Under the pieces are notes generated by a model. That model worked only from the letters and a program-made list of their open reading frames with translations, made no database searches and was not told where the DNA came from. Below, one piece after another: positions 51,677 to 61,146 of a DNA stretch of 64,000 nt (positions are counted from its first letter, which is position 1; the number at the start of each line of letters is the position of its first letter). The translations under genes and the position numbers were made by a program. The DNA lies in contig NZ_BDBK01000014.1 in NCBI RefSeq assembly GCF_001612945.1, forward strand, positions 186,001-250,000, given 5' to 3'. Origin of the DNA: Nocardia inohanensis NBRC 100128. Lineage in GTDB: Bacteria > Actinomycetota > Actinomycetes > Mycobacteriales > Mycobacteriaceae.

Positions 51677-52693
51677 TTAGAGAACCGCCCCGTTTGTCTC
51701 GGCGGATCGCTGCCCCGCAGTCCGTTTCGCCTGGAAAATCAGATCGCGAATGGCCATTGCGCCACGGGCCACCGGAGCGGCCACCCGGGCATCGGGGCCG
51801 ATCAAGACTCCGGAAGGGGTGCCGCGCACTCTATACCGCAGGGCCGCCTCGTTTCCCTGCTGTACCAGGACCGGGATCTCGCCCAGGGCCTGCTGCCGGG
51901 CCCAGGCGGCGTGTTCGTCCAGCTCGCCGTTGCCGACGACCACGATCGTGAGCGAATTCGTGGTGCGTGCCTGCCAGCGCGGCAGTTCACGGGCCAGGGC
52001 GGCACACATCTCACAGGCCGGATGTACGAAGACCAGCAGCAGGTTTCGGCCGGTCAGCAGGTCGTGCAGACCGGTCCGTCCGCCGGCGGTGGAGCGGAGG
52101 TCGAACTCCGGAGCGACCGCACCGACCGGGAGGCCCTCCGCGCCGAGGGTGGAGAGCGCCTGTGCGTCCAAGCGGCGGCGCAGGGCTCGGAGTTCGCCGC
52201 CGAGACGGATCAGGGTCACCGCGAAGACGGCGGCGACGGCCGAGATCAGGACGTGGTCCGCAGGCAGACCGAGCGGAACTCGCGGGCGGACAACGGCTCC
52301 GGCCAGGGCGAGGGCGGCGACGGCGATCAGCGCGGCATTTCGGAGGATGGTCGCCCAGCCGATCGGCGCGGTGCCGGCCGCACCGAAACATGAACAGGCG
52401 GGATGCTTCCCGGCGCGCAGCAGGCGGATAACCGCCACCGTGAACACGAGCAGCAGCGACAGGCCGAGCGCGGCGGCCGCGATCGCCGCCCATGGGATCA
52501 GCAGACCGGCCGCCGTCGCCGCCTCCGCGACCGGTAGCGCCCAGGCGACAGTGGGGACCAGCCGGATCGGAACGCCGAACTCCCCCACCGATTTTCGCGT
52601 GCCCGGTAGGTCGGCGAACTTCCCGGACGCCGAAAGGCCGAACACCGCTGCGAGTAATAGCCGGACCGCCCACACCCCGTAGTCGATAGCCAT
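51677..52693 (-). CDS. MauE-like membrane domain fused to a MauD/thioredoxin-like domain
   Basis: 338 residues from the ATG at 52693. Residues 1-165 form four to five helices of the MauE/DoxX type (RLLLAAVFGLSASGKFADLP, FGVP, then PACSCFG with a CxC pair). After a helix near 190 comes a soluble thioredoxin-fold domain with VGAVAPEFDLRSTAGG and a redox motif HPACEMCAAL (CxxC), and the cis-Pro region RGTPSGVLIG. MauE and MauD help mature the disulphide-rich methylamine dehydrogenase; here both functions are in one chain, so a general extracytoplasmic disulphide role is likelier. No mau structural genes are in the window. Confidence 0.82.
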   Translation of the reverse strand: MAIDYGVWAVRLLLAAVFGLSASGKFADLPGTRKSVGEFGVPIRLVPTVAWALPVAEAATAAGLLIPWAAIAAAALGLSLLLVFTVAVIRLLRAGKHPACSCFGAAGTAPIGWATILRNAALIAVAALALAGAVVRPRVPLGLPADHVLISAVAAVFAVTLIRLGGELRALRRRLDAQALSTLGAEGLPVGAVAPEFDLRSTAGGRTGLHDLLTGRNLLLVFVHPACEMCAALARELPRWQARTTNSLTIVVVGNGELDEHAAWARQQALGEIPVLVQQGNEAALRYRVRGTPSGVLIGPDARVAAPVARGAMAIRDLIFQAKRTAGQRSAETNGAVL

Positions 52694-52775
52694 CACCGCA
52701 CCATCGCATACCCGGACGGCGGTCGAATCGTGAATGCGCGGAACAGCTTTCAGTGACGACGAACCGACCAGACGG

Positions 52776-53828
52776 TCAATTGTCCGCTTCGCCGCCCGGC
52801 CGGCCACGCGCCGCCACCGCCACCGCGACGAAGGTCAGTAGGCACCCGATGAGCGCGGACAACGATAGACCCGGACCGGTCGGTACCACCGCATCCAGCA
52901 GCAATGACATCGACAGCTGACCCGCCACCGAGGTGAGGCCGAGCAGCAGCACGCCGATCCAGCGCACCGCCAGCACGGCCGCGGCAATGAAGACCACCCC
53001 GATCAGACCACCCAGATAGAGCCACGGCTCCGCCGGGAAACGCATCGACCAGCCGACCCGCACTCGCAACAGCACCTCGACCACCAGCAGCGCCGCCGTC
53101 CCCACCGCGAAATTCACGAACGTCGCCGACAGCGGACCGCCGACCACCCCGACCCGGCCGTTCACCGCCTGCTGCCAGGCCAAACCGATCCCGGCCAGCG
53201 CGGGCAGCAAGACCAGCACGGCGGTCGGCACCCCGCGCAGAATGTCGGAAGCCGGACCTGCCACGGCATTATCGGGACGCCCGGCCGCCGTCGCCACCAC
53301 CGCCGTCAATGCCAGTGCCGCACCGGCCAACCGCCACGGCGTCACCGGCGTGCGATCCGCCGGCCCCGCGCCGAGCCGATCCACCACCAGACTGCTGACC
53401 AGCTGACCCGACACCACGGCCACCGTGAACACGGTGACGCCCAGCATGGCGACCGTGAGCCCCTGGCTCGCGACGAAGAACGCGCCACACAGGCCGCCCA
53501 GCAATTCCCACCAGCGCAGCCGCGCCGCAACACTTTCCGCGGAATGCGAGCCGGCGGCCGCGCTTCGCGTGTTCGTCCGCAATCCGGCGCGAACCCGCGC
53601 CAATCCGGCACGCAGACGCGGGTGCACGGCGAGCACCACGAGCAATACGGCGAGCCCGGAACCGAAGCTGATCGCCGCGGCGGCCAATCCGTCCCCGAGC
53701 CGCTCCCCCAGCTCACCGTTCAGCCGGGCCTGCACCGCCACACCCGCGCCGATCGACACGCCGAGACCGAGCCCGGCCCAATAGCGCCCGCGCGCATCAC
53801 CTGATCCGGGTAATCCGATCGAACCCAT
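52776..53828 (-). CDS. DMT-superfamily YdcZ-type (DUF606) transporter
   Basis: 350 residues with about ten helices in two repeats. Both repeats carry the DUF606 features: GVAVQARLNGELG in the first and AWQQAVNGRVG in the second, with LWYLGG-like LYLGGLIGVVFIAAAV. It is longer than single-repeat YdcZ proteins because both halves are fused. Substrate unknown. Start ATG at 53828; the extension to 53993 has no coding look. It follows the MauE-MauD-like gene on the same strand at an 82-base gap. Confidence 0.8.
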   Translation of the reverse strand: MGSIGLPGSGDARGRYWAGLGLGVSIGAGVAVQARLNGELGERLGDGLAAAAISFGSGLAVLLVVLAVHPRLRAGLARVRAGLRTNTRSAAAGSHSAESVAARLRWWELLGGLCGAFFVASQGLTVAMLGVTVFTVAVVSGQLVSSLVVDRLGAGPADRTPVTPWRLAGAALALTAVVATAAGRPDNAVAGPASDILRGVPTAVLVLLPALAGIGLAWQQAVNGRVGVVGGPLSATFVNFAVGTAALLVVEVLLRVRVGWSMRFPAEPWLYLGGLIGVVFIAAAVLAVRWIGVLLLGLTSVAGQLSMSLLLDAVVPTGPGLSLSALIGCLLTFVAVAVAARGRPGGEADN

Positions 53829-54018
53829 CGGTCGATTCTGCCCGGTTCGCCGCCGGTCGCCGGTATGCGGAGGAAAGGTGGGTGGCTGTGTCGTATTCGG
53901 GAATCGCCCGGACGCACGATTCGGATCATCGGCGAGCCGTCGAATTACCGGTTTCTCATCGAACTTCGGCAAACGCGGCGGGGCTAGCCACAATGAAACG
54001 CATTGCCTCAGTACGGTT

Positions 54019-54732
54019 ATGCCCGTGAGCGAAACGAGAACTTACGCACTCCACGGTGTCGCGACCTGGGACGCGCTCGACACCGCGTGGAATTCGTGGG
54101 GGCGCAAGGACCGCCGGGTCATCGCACAGCAGAACAGTCCGGCCTTCATCGACGGACCGGAATGGCCCGCATTGCGCCAGGCGCATTTGATCGTGCGGCG
54201 CGACGACGCCTTGATGGTGGCCAGCAGCGGGCTCTCCGATCCGGCCGAATGGGATAATTCGCCTAATACCAACGGTTTCGAGCTCGAGGTCTACGCCATC
54301 TCCCCCGATGTGCCGGTCGACAGCGGAACCGTGGAAGTGGCGGCCTCCTGGCTCGGGCAGACCGTGATGACGGTGTCGAACCTGGTGGCGCGGTACGGGT
54401 TTCAGGTGATCCGGATGCTCGAGCACTACGGGCTCATCACCATTCCGATCGACAACGCGGTGCTTCCGCCCGAAGCCGTCGGCACCTATCTCGATGCCGG
54501 CGGGCAGATGGTGGTCATGCTCGGGCTCACCGACCGCGAAGTGCCGGGGTTCGTCGACGGGCCGCTCTCCCGGATTCGGTTGGTGAACATCAAGATTCTC
54601 ACCGCGGCCGAGGGGCAGTTCTGCGTGGACTCGCCGCTGGGTGAGATCGAAGCCCAGCACGAGCTAGCGCGCCGCTTCGCCGCCCAGGGCGACATGCTCT
54701 GGTCCAGCCTGCGGCGGCCGTCCGTCGTCTGA
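54019..54732 (+). CDS. Conserved hypothetical soluble protein
   Basis: 237 residues from the ATG at 54019. No signal peptide or helix spans are visible. Motif-like stretches are FIDGPEWPALRQAHLIVRR, GFELEVYAISPD and LEHYGLITIPIDNAVLP. The overall style (a single mixed domain with a central VVMLGL strand) recalls suppressor-of-fused-like bacterial proteins, but I cannot support that name. Its last 69 bases overlap the 3' end of the convergent MFS gene. Confidence 0.7.
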   Translation: MPVSETRTYALHGVATWDALDTAWNSWGRKDRRVIAQQNSPAFIDGPEWPALRQAHLIVRRDDALMVASSGLSDPAEWDNSPNTNGFELEVYAISPDVPVDSGTVEVAASWLGQTVMTVSNLVARYGFQVIRMLEHYGLITIPIDNAVLPPEAVGTYLDAGGQMVVMLGLTDREVPGFVDGPLSRIRLVNIKILTAAEGQFCVDSPLGEIEAQHELARRFAAQGDMLWSSLRRPSVV

Positions 54733-56001
54733 TTCCGCCTCCTCCGGGTCGTCGTCCTCCGGGCGCGGCGGCAGCCAGGCCGGCAACAGCGGGGCGATGA
54801 GCAGCAGCGGGATACCGAGCACGGCCACCACGACCGGCATCGGCAACCACGCGGACGCCACACCCACGAACACGAATACGATCAGCGCGATCACCTCGGT
54901 GACCACCCCGGACACCGAGGTGACGGTGGCGCGCGCCGGGCCCGCGATGGCGTCCTGGAGACGCGCCGCCGCGATCACTTCGGCGTTGTAGTCGATGCCG
55001 TAGGCGATGCCGATCGCCGAAAAGCCCGCCAGAGTCAGCAGATACGGGAACTGCGGGGCGGTGTTCGCGGCACCGGCCAGCAGCGCGCCGCCGATGAACA
55101 GCACACCGGCCGCTGCGACGGCGAAGGCCAGGGTACGTGTGCGCATGCCCGCGGTGCGGCCCGCCAGCGCGGCGCCGGCCAGGGCGCCCGCCACGGTCAG
55201 ACCGACCAGTAGGGCGGTGATCGACGGTGCGACACCGGTGGAATCGGCCAGCAGACCGAAGTATTCGTCGTATGCCGTGATGCCGTTCAGCAAGGCCGCC
55301 AGCACGACACCACGGCGAATCATGCGGACTTGCAGGGCTTCCCGCACACCCGAACGGAGCATGTCGAGGTACGTCGTCTGCACGCGCACCGGTCGATCCG
55401 GCTCCGGGCCCACCTCTTCGAGGTCCTCTATCTCGCTGGCGGACACCACCTTCGGGGCACCGGGCAGCGCGATCGCGGCGAGCGTGTGCACCACCGCGAT
55501 CAGCACGCTCGACCATCCGACCAGGCCGTATCCGCCCCAGGCGTACAACGGCGCGGCGGCGAGAATGCCTATCAGCGCGGCGAATTCGGCTGCTGCACGC
55601 ACGTAACCCGCTATGCGCGGGTACTCGGCCGTCGCGTGGCGGGCCGCGAGATCGTCGTAGAGGAGGGCTTCGAAGGTTCCGGAGCGCAGGGCGCCGGAGC
55701 TGCCCCACAGTACGAAACCGGCCGCGAAACCGAGGTAGTTCGGTACCAGCGTCCATACCGCGAAACCGGCCGCGAGCAGGACGCCGGAGAGGATGAGCAG
55801 CCCGCGGCGGGAGACGGTGTCGGCCCACGCGCCGGATGGGATCTCCAAGAGGAAAGCGGTCGCCGACCAGATGGCGAGCAGCGAAGAGATCTGCGCGGTG
55901 CCGAGGCCGTGGTCGGCGAAGAGCAGCGCGTACAGCGCGTACAGCGGAATCAGGTCGGCGGTGAGGGCGAACAGCACCGCGCTGACCGTGAGTGCGCGCA
56001 C
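54664..56001 (-). CDS. Major facilitator superfamily transporter
   Basis: 445 residues, GTG start at 56001. Twelve hydrophobic helices are visible in two groups of six, with the loop 2-3 signature in the form GAWADTVSRRGLLILSG. A charged cytoplasmic loop around 190-215 (SEIEDLEEVGPEPDRPV) separates the halves. The tail after about 410 is acidic and Pro-rich. Likely an exporter of small hydrophobic compounds; no substrate can be given. Confidence 0.88.
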   Translation of the reverse strand: MRALTVSAVLFALTADLIPLYALYALLFADHGLGTAQISSLLAIWSATAFLLEIPSGAWADTVSRRGLLILSGVLLAAGFAVWTLVPNYLGFAAGFVLWGSSGALRSGTFEALLYDDLAARHATAEYPRIAGYVRAAAEFAALIGILAAAPLYAWGGYGLVGWSSVLIAVVHTLAAIALPGAPKVVSASEIEDLEEVGPEPDRPVRVQTTYLDMLRSGVREALQVRMIRRGVVLAALLNGITAYDEYFGLLADSTGVAPSITALLVGLTVAGALAGAALAGRTAGMRTRTLAFAVAAAGVLFIGGALLAGAANTAPQFPYLLTLAGFSAIGIAYGIDYNAEVIAAARLQDAIAGPARATVTSVSGVVTEVIALIVFVFVGVASAWLPMPVVVAVLGIPLLLIAPLLPAWLPPRPEDDDPEEAESDDGRPPQAGPEHVALGGEAAR

Positions 56002-56105
56002 CGAATGCGCGCCACCGTTCTCAGGCCGGCGGGCGGCGGTGCGGAGGGCGGCTAGGAATCAACAGCCGTAGACGAGCAAACGCATGCGGTCAGGATCGCG
56101 CGCGC

Positions 56106-57956
56106 TCACTCGTCCGTCAAGGGATTATCGATCGGAATCCAGCCGTTGGTGTTCGGCTCGTGATCCGACAGCGCCGCGCCCACCAGGCCGTGCCGGTCGT
56201 TGAGGTCGTTGATCAGCTCGGAGACCGGGTGCGAATCGCTGTAGTGGTAGCCCTGAGCCAGCGCGAAACCGAGCTCGGTGAGCACGGCGGCCTGATGCTC
56301 GGTCTCGACGCCCTCGGCGATGACCTGGAGGTCCAGCGACTTGCTCAGCGCGGCAATGACTCCCAGCAGCGGCGGCGCCGGGGAATCGGAGCGGATGGCG
56401 GCCACGAAGGACTGGTCGACCTTGAGGATGTCCGAGGGCAGCGTGGCCAGGCGGCTCAGCGAGGAGTAGCCGGTGCCGAAATCGTCGATGGCGATCCGGA
56501 CGCCGCGGTCGCGCAGCTTGTGCAGGTTGGCGATGGCGGTATCGGATTCGGCGGCCAGTTCGGACTCGGTCACCTCGAGCACCAGCTGGTCGGCGGGCCA
56601 GCCGGTTTCGGTGAGAATGCCGGAAACCCGGTCCGCGTAATCGGTTTCGGCGAGCTCCAGCCCGGACACATTGACGTTCAAGGTCAGATCCAGCTGCGCG
56701 AAGGTCTCCTGGAGACGGGCCGCGTCGGCGCAGGCCCGGCGCAGCACCAGCTCGTCCAGATCGGAGATGAGGTCGTACTCCTCGGCGACCCGGATCAGGC
56801 CCTCGGTGGTCACCTCCGGTTGCGCCTGCGAGGACCAGCGCAGCAGCGCCTCCACCCCGACCGCGCGGGTCGCGCCGTCGGTGAGCGAGACGATCGGCTG
56901 GTACTGCACATCGAGGGTGCCGCGGTCGATGGCCTCGCGCAGCTCCACCGCCAGCGGCAGCTGCCGCGAGGACTCCAGCACCGTGCGATTGCGGCCCGCC
57001 TGCTTGGCGCGATACAGACCCACATCGGCGCGCGAAACCAGCAGCGAACCGGATTCGCCCGGCTGCCAGGAGGTCACACCCGCCGAACAACCGGTGGTGA
57101 CCGCCGCGCGCAGCTGCTCGGTCAACAGGATCGCGGCCTGCTCGGTGGTGTTCGGCAGCAGCACCGCGAAAGCGTCACCGCCGTAGCGGGCCAGCCGCTG
57201 ATCCGGCGAGAGCAGCCCGGCCCAGGTATCGGCCACCCGTTGCAGCACGGCGTCACCGGCGCGATGGCCGAGGTGATCGTTGATCTTCTGGAAGCGATCG
57301 AGGTCGACCAGCACCAGCGCCAGCCCCTGACCGGTACGGGTGGCATGCGCGATGGCATTGCTCAGCACCCGGTCGAAACCGCGCCGATTCAGCAAACCGG
57401 TCAGCACATCGATATCCGCATTCGACGCCATGCGCGTCAAAATGCCGACCACAATGCCGATTCCGACGGTGATGCCCGCCGGAATCAGACCCGACCACCA
57501 CGGCAGTCCGCGCGACGGCACCACCCACAGGCAGCACACGATCGCGAACGCCAGATGCGCGCCGAGCCAGCGCCAGGAGAAGAAAATGGCGGCATCGCAG
57601 GCCACGAACACATAGAACGCGGCCAAACTGATGGCGCCGACGGTATTCGGAAACCAATGCACCGCAATGGTCACCAGCACCGTGGCGGTACCGACATACA
57701 GGTGATGCGCCCAATGCGGCAGCCGCGGACCCCAGATGAGCAGGCTGATACCCAACAGCAGCGCCACGAACGCAGCCGAACCAACGAGCGGTCGATTGCC
57801 CTCATCACCTGGCGCGACAGCGGTGAGGATCAGACCCAGGGCGCCACCCATGACGTAGAACGCCCCGGTGGTCCGAGCCATGACCATTGCCGTCGCCAGC
57901 GCCGATGCAGCCCGCACCCGCGTCCGGGTATCGCCGCGAGACCCGATTCCTCGCAC
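56106..57956 (-). CDS. Membrane GGDEF-EAL protein with degenerate GGDEF and intact EAL motifs
   Basis: 616 residues. Six or so helices (about 25-175) form a membrane sensor. The GGDEF domain (about 180-335) has LTGLLNRRGF and LVDLDRFQKINDHLGH, but the signature is RYGGDAFAV, with Ala where the catalytic Glu should be. The EAL domain (about 350-595) keeps GVEALLRW, NVNVSGLEL, EVTESEL, IDDFGTGYSS, LKVDQSF, AEGVET and QGYHYS, so all metal and catalytic positions look intact. It is predicted to be a cyclic-di-GMP phosphodiesterase with a regulatory GGDEF. The start is GTG. Confidence 0.93.
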   Translation of the reverse strand: MRGIGSRGDTRTRVRAASALATAMVMARTTGAFYVMGGALGLILTAVAPGDEGNRPLVGSAAFVALLLGISLLIWGPRLPHWAHHLYVGTATVLVTIAVHWFPNTVGAISLAAFYVFVACDAAIFFSWRWLGAHLAFAIVCCLWVVPSRGLPWWSGLIPAGITVGIGIVVGILTRMASNADIDVLTGLLNRRGFDRVLSNAIAHATRTGQGLALVLVDLDRFQKINDHLGHRAGDAVLQRVADTWAGLLSPDQRLARYGGDAFAVLLPNTTEQAAILLTEQLRAAVTTGCSAGVTSWQPGESGSLLVSRADVGLYRAKQAGRNRTVLESSRQLPLAVELREAIDRGTLDVQYQPIVSLTDGATRAVGVEALLRWSSQAQPEVTTEGLIRVAEEYDLISDLDELVLRRACADAARLQETFAQLDLTLNVNVSGLELAETDYADRVSGILTETGWPADQLVLEVTESELAAESDTAIANLHKLRDRGVRIAIDDFGTGYSSLSRLATLPSDILKVDQSFVAAIRSDSPAPPLLGVIAALSKSLDLQVIAEGVETEHQAAVLTELGFALAQGYHYSDSHPVSELINDLNDRHGLVGAALSDHEPNTNGWIPIDNPLTDE

Positions 57957-58042
57957 GCTGCCTAGCCTAAACGGTCTGCTGATTTTTGCCTCCGCTTCGC
58001 TGCGGCCGGACCGAAGCCGATCGAAAAGGCTTCATTCCGTGC

Positions 58043-59302
58043 TCAGCGCGGTTCCAGAACTTCCGTGCCGACGAAAGGCACCAGCGCGGCAGGCACTTTC
58101 ACCGAACCATCGGCCTGCTGGTGGTTTTCCAGAATGGAAACGATCCAGCGGGTGGTGGCCAGGGTGCCGTTCAAAGTCGCGGCGGTCTGCGGCTTGTTGT
58201 TCTCGTCGCGGTAACGCACATTCAAGCGGCGGCCCTGGAAAGTGGTGCAGTTCGAGGTGGAGGTGAGCTCGCGATAGGTCTGCTGGGTGGGGACCCAGCC
58301 CTCGCAGTCGAACTTACGGGCGGCCGAGCTGCCCAGGTCACCGGCGGCCACGTCGATGACGCGGTAGGGGACCTCGACGGCGGCCAGCATCTCCTTCTCC
58401 CAGGCCAGCAGGCGCTGATGCTCGGCGGTGGCGTCCTCCGGCTTGGTGTAGACGAACATCTCCACCTTGTCGAACTGGTGGACGCGGATGATGCCGCGGG
58501 TGTCCTTGCCGTAGCTGCCCGCTTCACGGCGGAAGCACGACGACCAGCCGGCGTAGCGCTTGGCGCCGCCGCTCAAATCCAGGATCTCGTTCGAGTGGTA
58601 GCCGGCCAGCGGGACCTCCGAGGTGCCGACCAGGTACAGGTCGTCCTCTTCCAAGTGGTAGACCTCGGCGGCGTGCTGGCCCAGGAAACCGGTGCCGGCC
58701 ATGATCTCCGGGCGCACCAGCACCGGCGGGATCATCATGGTGAAACCGTTGGCGACCGCCTTCTGCGCGGCCAGCTGGAGCAGACCCAGTTGAAGCATGG
58801 CGCCGTAGCCGGTGAGGAAATAGAAGCGCGCGCCCGAAACCTTCGCGCCGCGTTCCATATCGATGACGCCCAGCGATTCACCCAATTCCAGATGGTCTTT
58901 GGGCTTGAAATCGAATTCGCGCGGGGTGCCGACCGTTTCGAGCACGATGTAGTCGTCCTCGCCGCCGGCGGGCGCACCCTCCTGCACCACATTCGAGATG
59001 GCGCGCTGCGCGGCGTCCATAACGGCGTCGGCGGCGTTCTCCGCGGCCTCCGCCTCCTTGACCTTCGCCGACAGCTCCTGACCGGTGGCCAGCAGGGCGG
59101 GGCGCTCCTCGGCGGAAGCCTTGCCGACCTTCTTGCCCAGCGCCTTCTGCTCGGCGCGCAGGCCGTCGGCGTTGGCGACCGCCGCGCGGCGGGCCACATC
59201 CGCCTCGAGCAGGGAGTCCACCAGGGCCGGGTCCTCGCCACGAGCGCGCTGCGAAGCGCGGACCACGTCTGGATTCTCCCGCAGGAATCGAAGGTCGATC
59301 AT
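58043..59302 (-). CDS. serS: Seryl-tRNA synthetase
   Basis: 419 residues from the ATG at 59302 (MIDLRFLRENPDVV). A long antiparallel coiled coil (about 27-100) for tRNA-Ser binding precedes the class II core, with motif 2 SSCFRREAGSYGKDTRGIIRVHQF shortened here to its key residues FRREAG and HQF, and motif 3 in TLNGTLATTRWIVSILE. It charges tRNA-Ser in the cytoplasm. It corresponds to Rv3834c and, as there, precedes the septum-formation-domain and zincin-like genes. No T-box or other leader was seen upstream. Confidence 0.97.
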   Translation of the reverse strand: MIDLRFLRENPDVVRASQRARGEDPALVDSLLEADVARRAAVANADGLRAEQKALGKKVGKASAEERPALLATGQELSAKVKEAEAAENAADAVMDAAQRAISNVVQEGAPAGGEDDYIVLETVGTPREFDFKPKDHLELGESLGVIDMERGAKVSGARFYFLTGYGAMLQLGLLQLAAQKAVANGFTMMIPPVLVRPEIMAGTGFLGQHAAEVYHLEEDDLYLVGTSEVPLAGYHSNEILDLSGGAKRYAGWSSCFRREAGSYGKDTRGIIRVHQFDKVEMFVYTKPEDATAEHQRLLAWEKEMLAAVEVPYRVIDVAAGDLGSSAARKFDCEGWVPTQQTYRELTSTSNCTTFQGRRLNVRYRDENNKPQTAATLNGTLATTRWIVSILENHQQADGSVKVPAALVPFVGTEVLEPR

Positions 59303-59359
59303 AGGCAAACAGCCTAGTGGGCCGGGTCCAGAACTTTTCCCGTAGGGCTCTGTCTTATC

Positions 59360-59385
59360 TGCCCTCCGCTTCGCTCCGGGCGGGC
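59360..59385. repeat. Left copy of a 25-bp inverted repeat around the GMC gene
   Basis: The run beginning TGCCCTCCGCTTCGCTCCGG is matched, over 25 bases without mismatch, by the reverse complement at 61242-61266. A looser version (CTCCGCTTCGCTGCGG) lies near 57990. The 1.9-kb interval holds only the GMC oxidoreductase gene. Confidence 0.7.
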
Positions 59386-59535
59386 GTGGGCGTCAGCGGC
59401 CATCAGTTTTGCTTTGGATCGGTCATTCTGGGGGGCGGGGACGGGCGCAGCGCCATAGTCTGAGGTCATGGGGACCGGAGCGGCGCGATGCCGAGGACCG
59501 TTGTCCACATTCAGCACCCTCTGCGAGGAGTCAGT

Positions 59536-61125
59536 ATGCCGCAATATACCCCGAGCACAACGGATTTCGTCGTCGTCGGCGCGGGCTCGGCGGGAGCCGC
59601 TGTCGCCGCGCGGCTGAGCGATCGGCCGGGCGTCAGCGTTGTCGTCCTGGAGGCGGGCGGGCCGGACAGCGACAAGATGGCGCATATTCCGGCCGCGTTC
59701 CACACCCTGTTCCAAGGGCCGAACGACTGGAACTACCGGACCGACCCGCAACCGGAACTGAGTGGGCGGCAGGTCTATTGGCCGCGCGGGAAGATGCTCG
59801 GCGGATCGTCGTCGATGAACGCCATGATGTGGGTGCGCGGGTTCGCCGCCGACTACGACGAATGGGGCCGGTACGCCGGGCCCGAGTGGTCGTTCGAGCA
59901 GGTACTGCCCTACTTCCGGCGGATGGAGTCCGTCGAACGGGCCAGCGGTCCGAGCGAGGGCACCGATGGGCCGCTGCACATCTCGGCGCAGCGCAGCCCG
60001 CGACCGCTCACCCACGAATACCTGCAAGCGGCCAGCCAGGCCGGGTATCCGCTGGAGCGGGCCAATCTCGATGAGCCGCAAGGGTTCACGCAGACCATGG
60101 TGAACCAGAAGCGGGGCGCGCGGTGGAGTACCGCCGACGCCTATCTGCGGCCGGCGCTCCAGAAGCACCGGGATCTGACCGTGGTCACCGACGCGCACGT
60201 GACGCGGGTGCTGTTCGAGGGGCGGCGAGCCGTCGGGGTCGAATTCCGGATCGGGGACGAGACCAAGACCATCACCGCCAAGCGCGAGGTCATCCTCTCC
60301 GGCGGGGCCATCAATACGCCGCAGCTGCTCATGCTGTCGGGTATCGGCGACGGGGACAAGCTGCGCGAGCTGGGAATCCCGGTGCTGCAACACCTTGCGG
60401 AGGTGGGGCAGAACCTGCGCGACCATCTGGCCGCGCCGATCGTCTACCGGACCCGCGGCGGCAGCCTCTTCGGAGCCGACAAGAACCTCCTCGAACTCGG
60501 CAACTATCTGCTCCGACGGCGCGGACAGCTCACCTCCAATGTGGGTGAGGCGTACGGATTCGTGCGCAGCCGGGAGGATCTGGACCTGCCGGACCTGGAG
60601 CTGATCTTCGGGCCCGCGCCCTATATCGGCGAAGGACTGGGCGAACCGGACGGGCACGCACTGACCTTCGCGGCCGTGCTGCTCAAGCCGAAATCCATCG
60701 GCACCATCACGCTCACCTCGCCGGACCCGTTCGAAGCGCCCAAGATCAATCCGTACTACCTCAGCGAACCCGCGGACCGCACCGCGCTGCTGGCCGGGCT
60801 GCGCATCTGCGCCAACCTGGCCTCCCAGCCTGCCCTGAAAGACCACATCGGCGACCTCATGCAGCCCGCCGTCCCCTCCAGCACCCCGATGGACGAGGTA
60901 CTGCGGCGCTGCCTGGAAGACCACTCGCACACGCTGTACCACCCCGTCGGCACCTGCCGGATGACCTCCGACGACTCCGGCGTCGTGGATCCACAGCTGC
61001 GAGTGCGCGGCGTCGAAGGACTCCGCATCGCCGACACCTCGGTCATGCCGGTCATCACCCGCGGGCACACCCACGCCCCCGCCGTACTCATCGGCGATAA
61101 GGCCGCCGACCTGATCCTGAACTAA
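59536..61125 (+). CDS. GMC-family FAD oxidoreductase (choline dehydrogenase type)
   Basis: 529 residues from the ATG at 59536, with GAGGAG ahead. FAD motif FVVVGAGSAGAAVAARLS, the GMC signatures 1 (GKMLGGSSSMNAMMWVRG) and 2 (GGAINTPQLLMLSGIG), and the C-terminal active site HPVGTCRM with catalytic His, then HTHAPAVLIGDKAADLI. It oxidises a primary alcohol; choline, long-chain alcohols and others are possible. No betB or transporter is adjacent, so betaine synthesis is not supported. Inverted repeats flank the gene. Confidence 0.9.
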   Translation: MPQYTPSTTDFVVVGAGSAGAAVAARLSDRPGVSVVVLEAGGPDSDKMAHIPAAFHTLFQGPNDWNYRTDPQPELSGRQVYWPRGKMLGGSSSMNAMMWVRGFAADYDEWGRYAGPEWSFEQVLPYFRRMESVERASGPSEGTDGPLHISAQRSPRPLTHEYLQAASQAGYPLERANLDEPQGFTQTMVNQKRGARWSTADAYLRPALQKHRDLTVVTDAHVTRVLFEGRRAVGVEFRIGDETKTITAKREVILSGGAINTPQLLMLSGIGDGDKLRELGIPVLQHLAEVGQNLRDHLAAPIVYRTRGGSLFGADKNLLELGNYLLRRRGQLTSNVGEAYGFVRSREDLDLPDLELIFGPAPYIGEGLGEPDGHALTFAAVLLKPKSIGTITLTSPDPFEAPKINPYYLSEPADRTALLAGLRICANLASQPALKDHIGDLMQPAVPSSTPMDEVLRRCLEDHSHTLYHPVGTCRMTSDDSGVVDPQLRVRGVEGLRIADTSVMPVITRGHTHAPAVLIGDKAADLILN

Positions 61126-61146
61126 CTCTCTGCCACCGGCACCCAA

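Noticed and set aside
51677..52693. Link between the MauE-MauD-like protein and the amine-use cluster at 40-48 kb
   Set aside because: They are separated by unrelated envelope genes and no methylamine dehydrogenase subunits are visible; the N-methylglutamate-type route does not need MauE/MauD.
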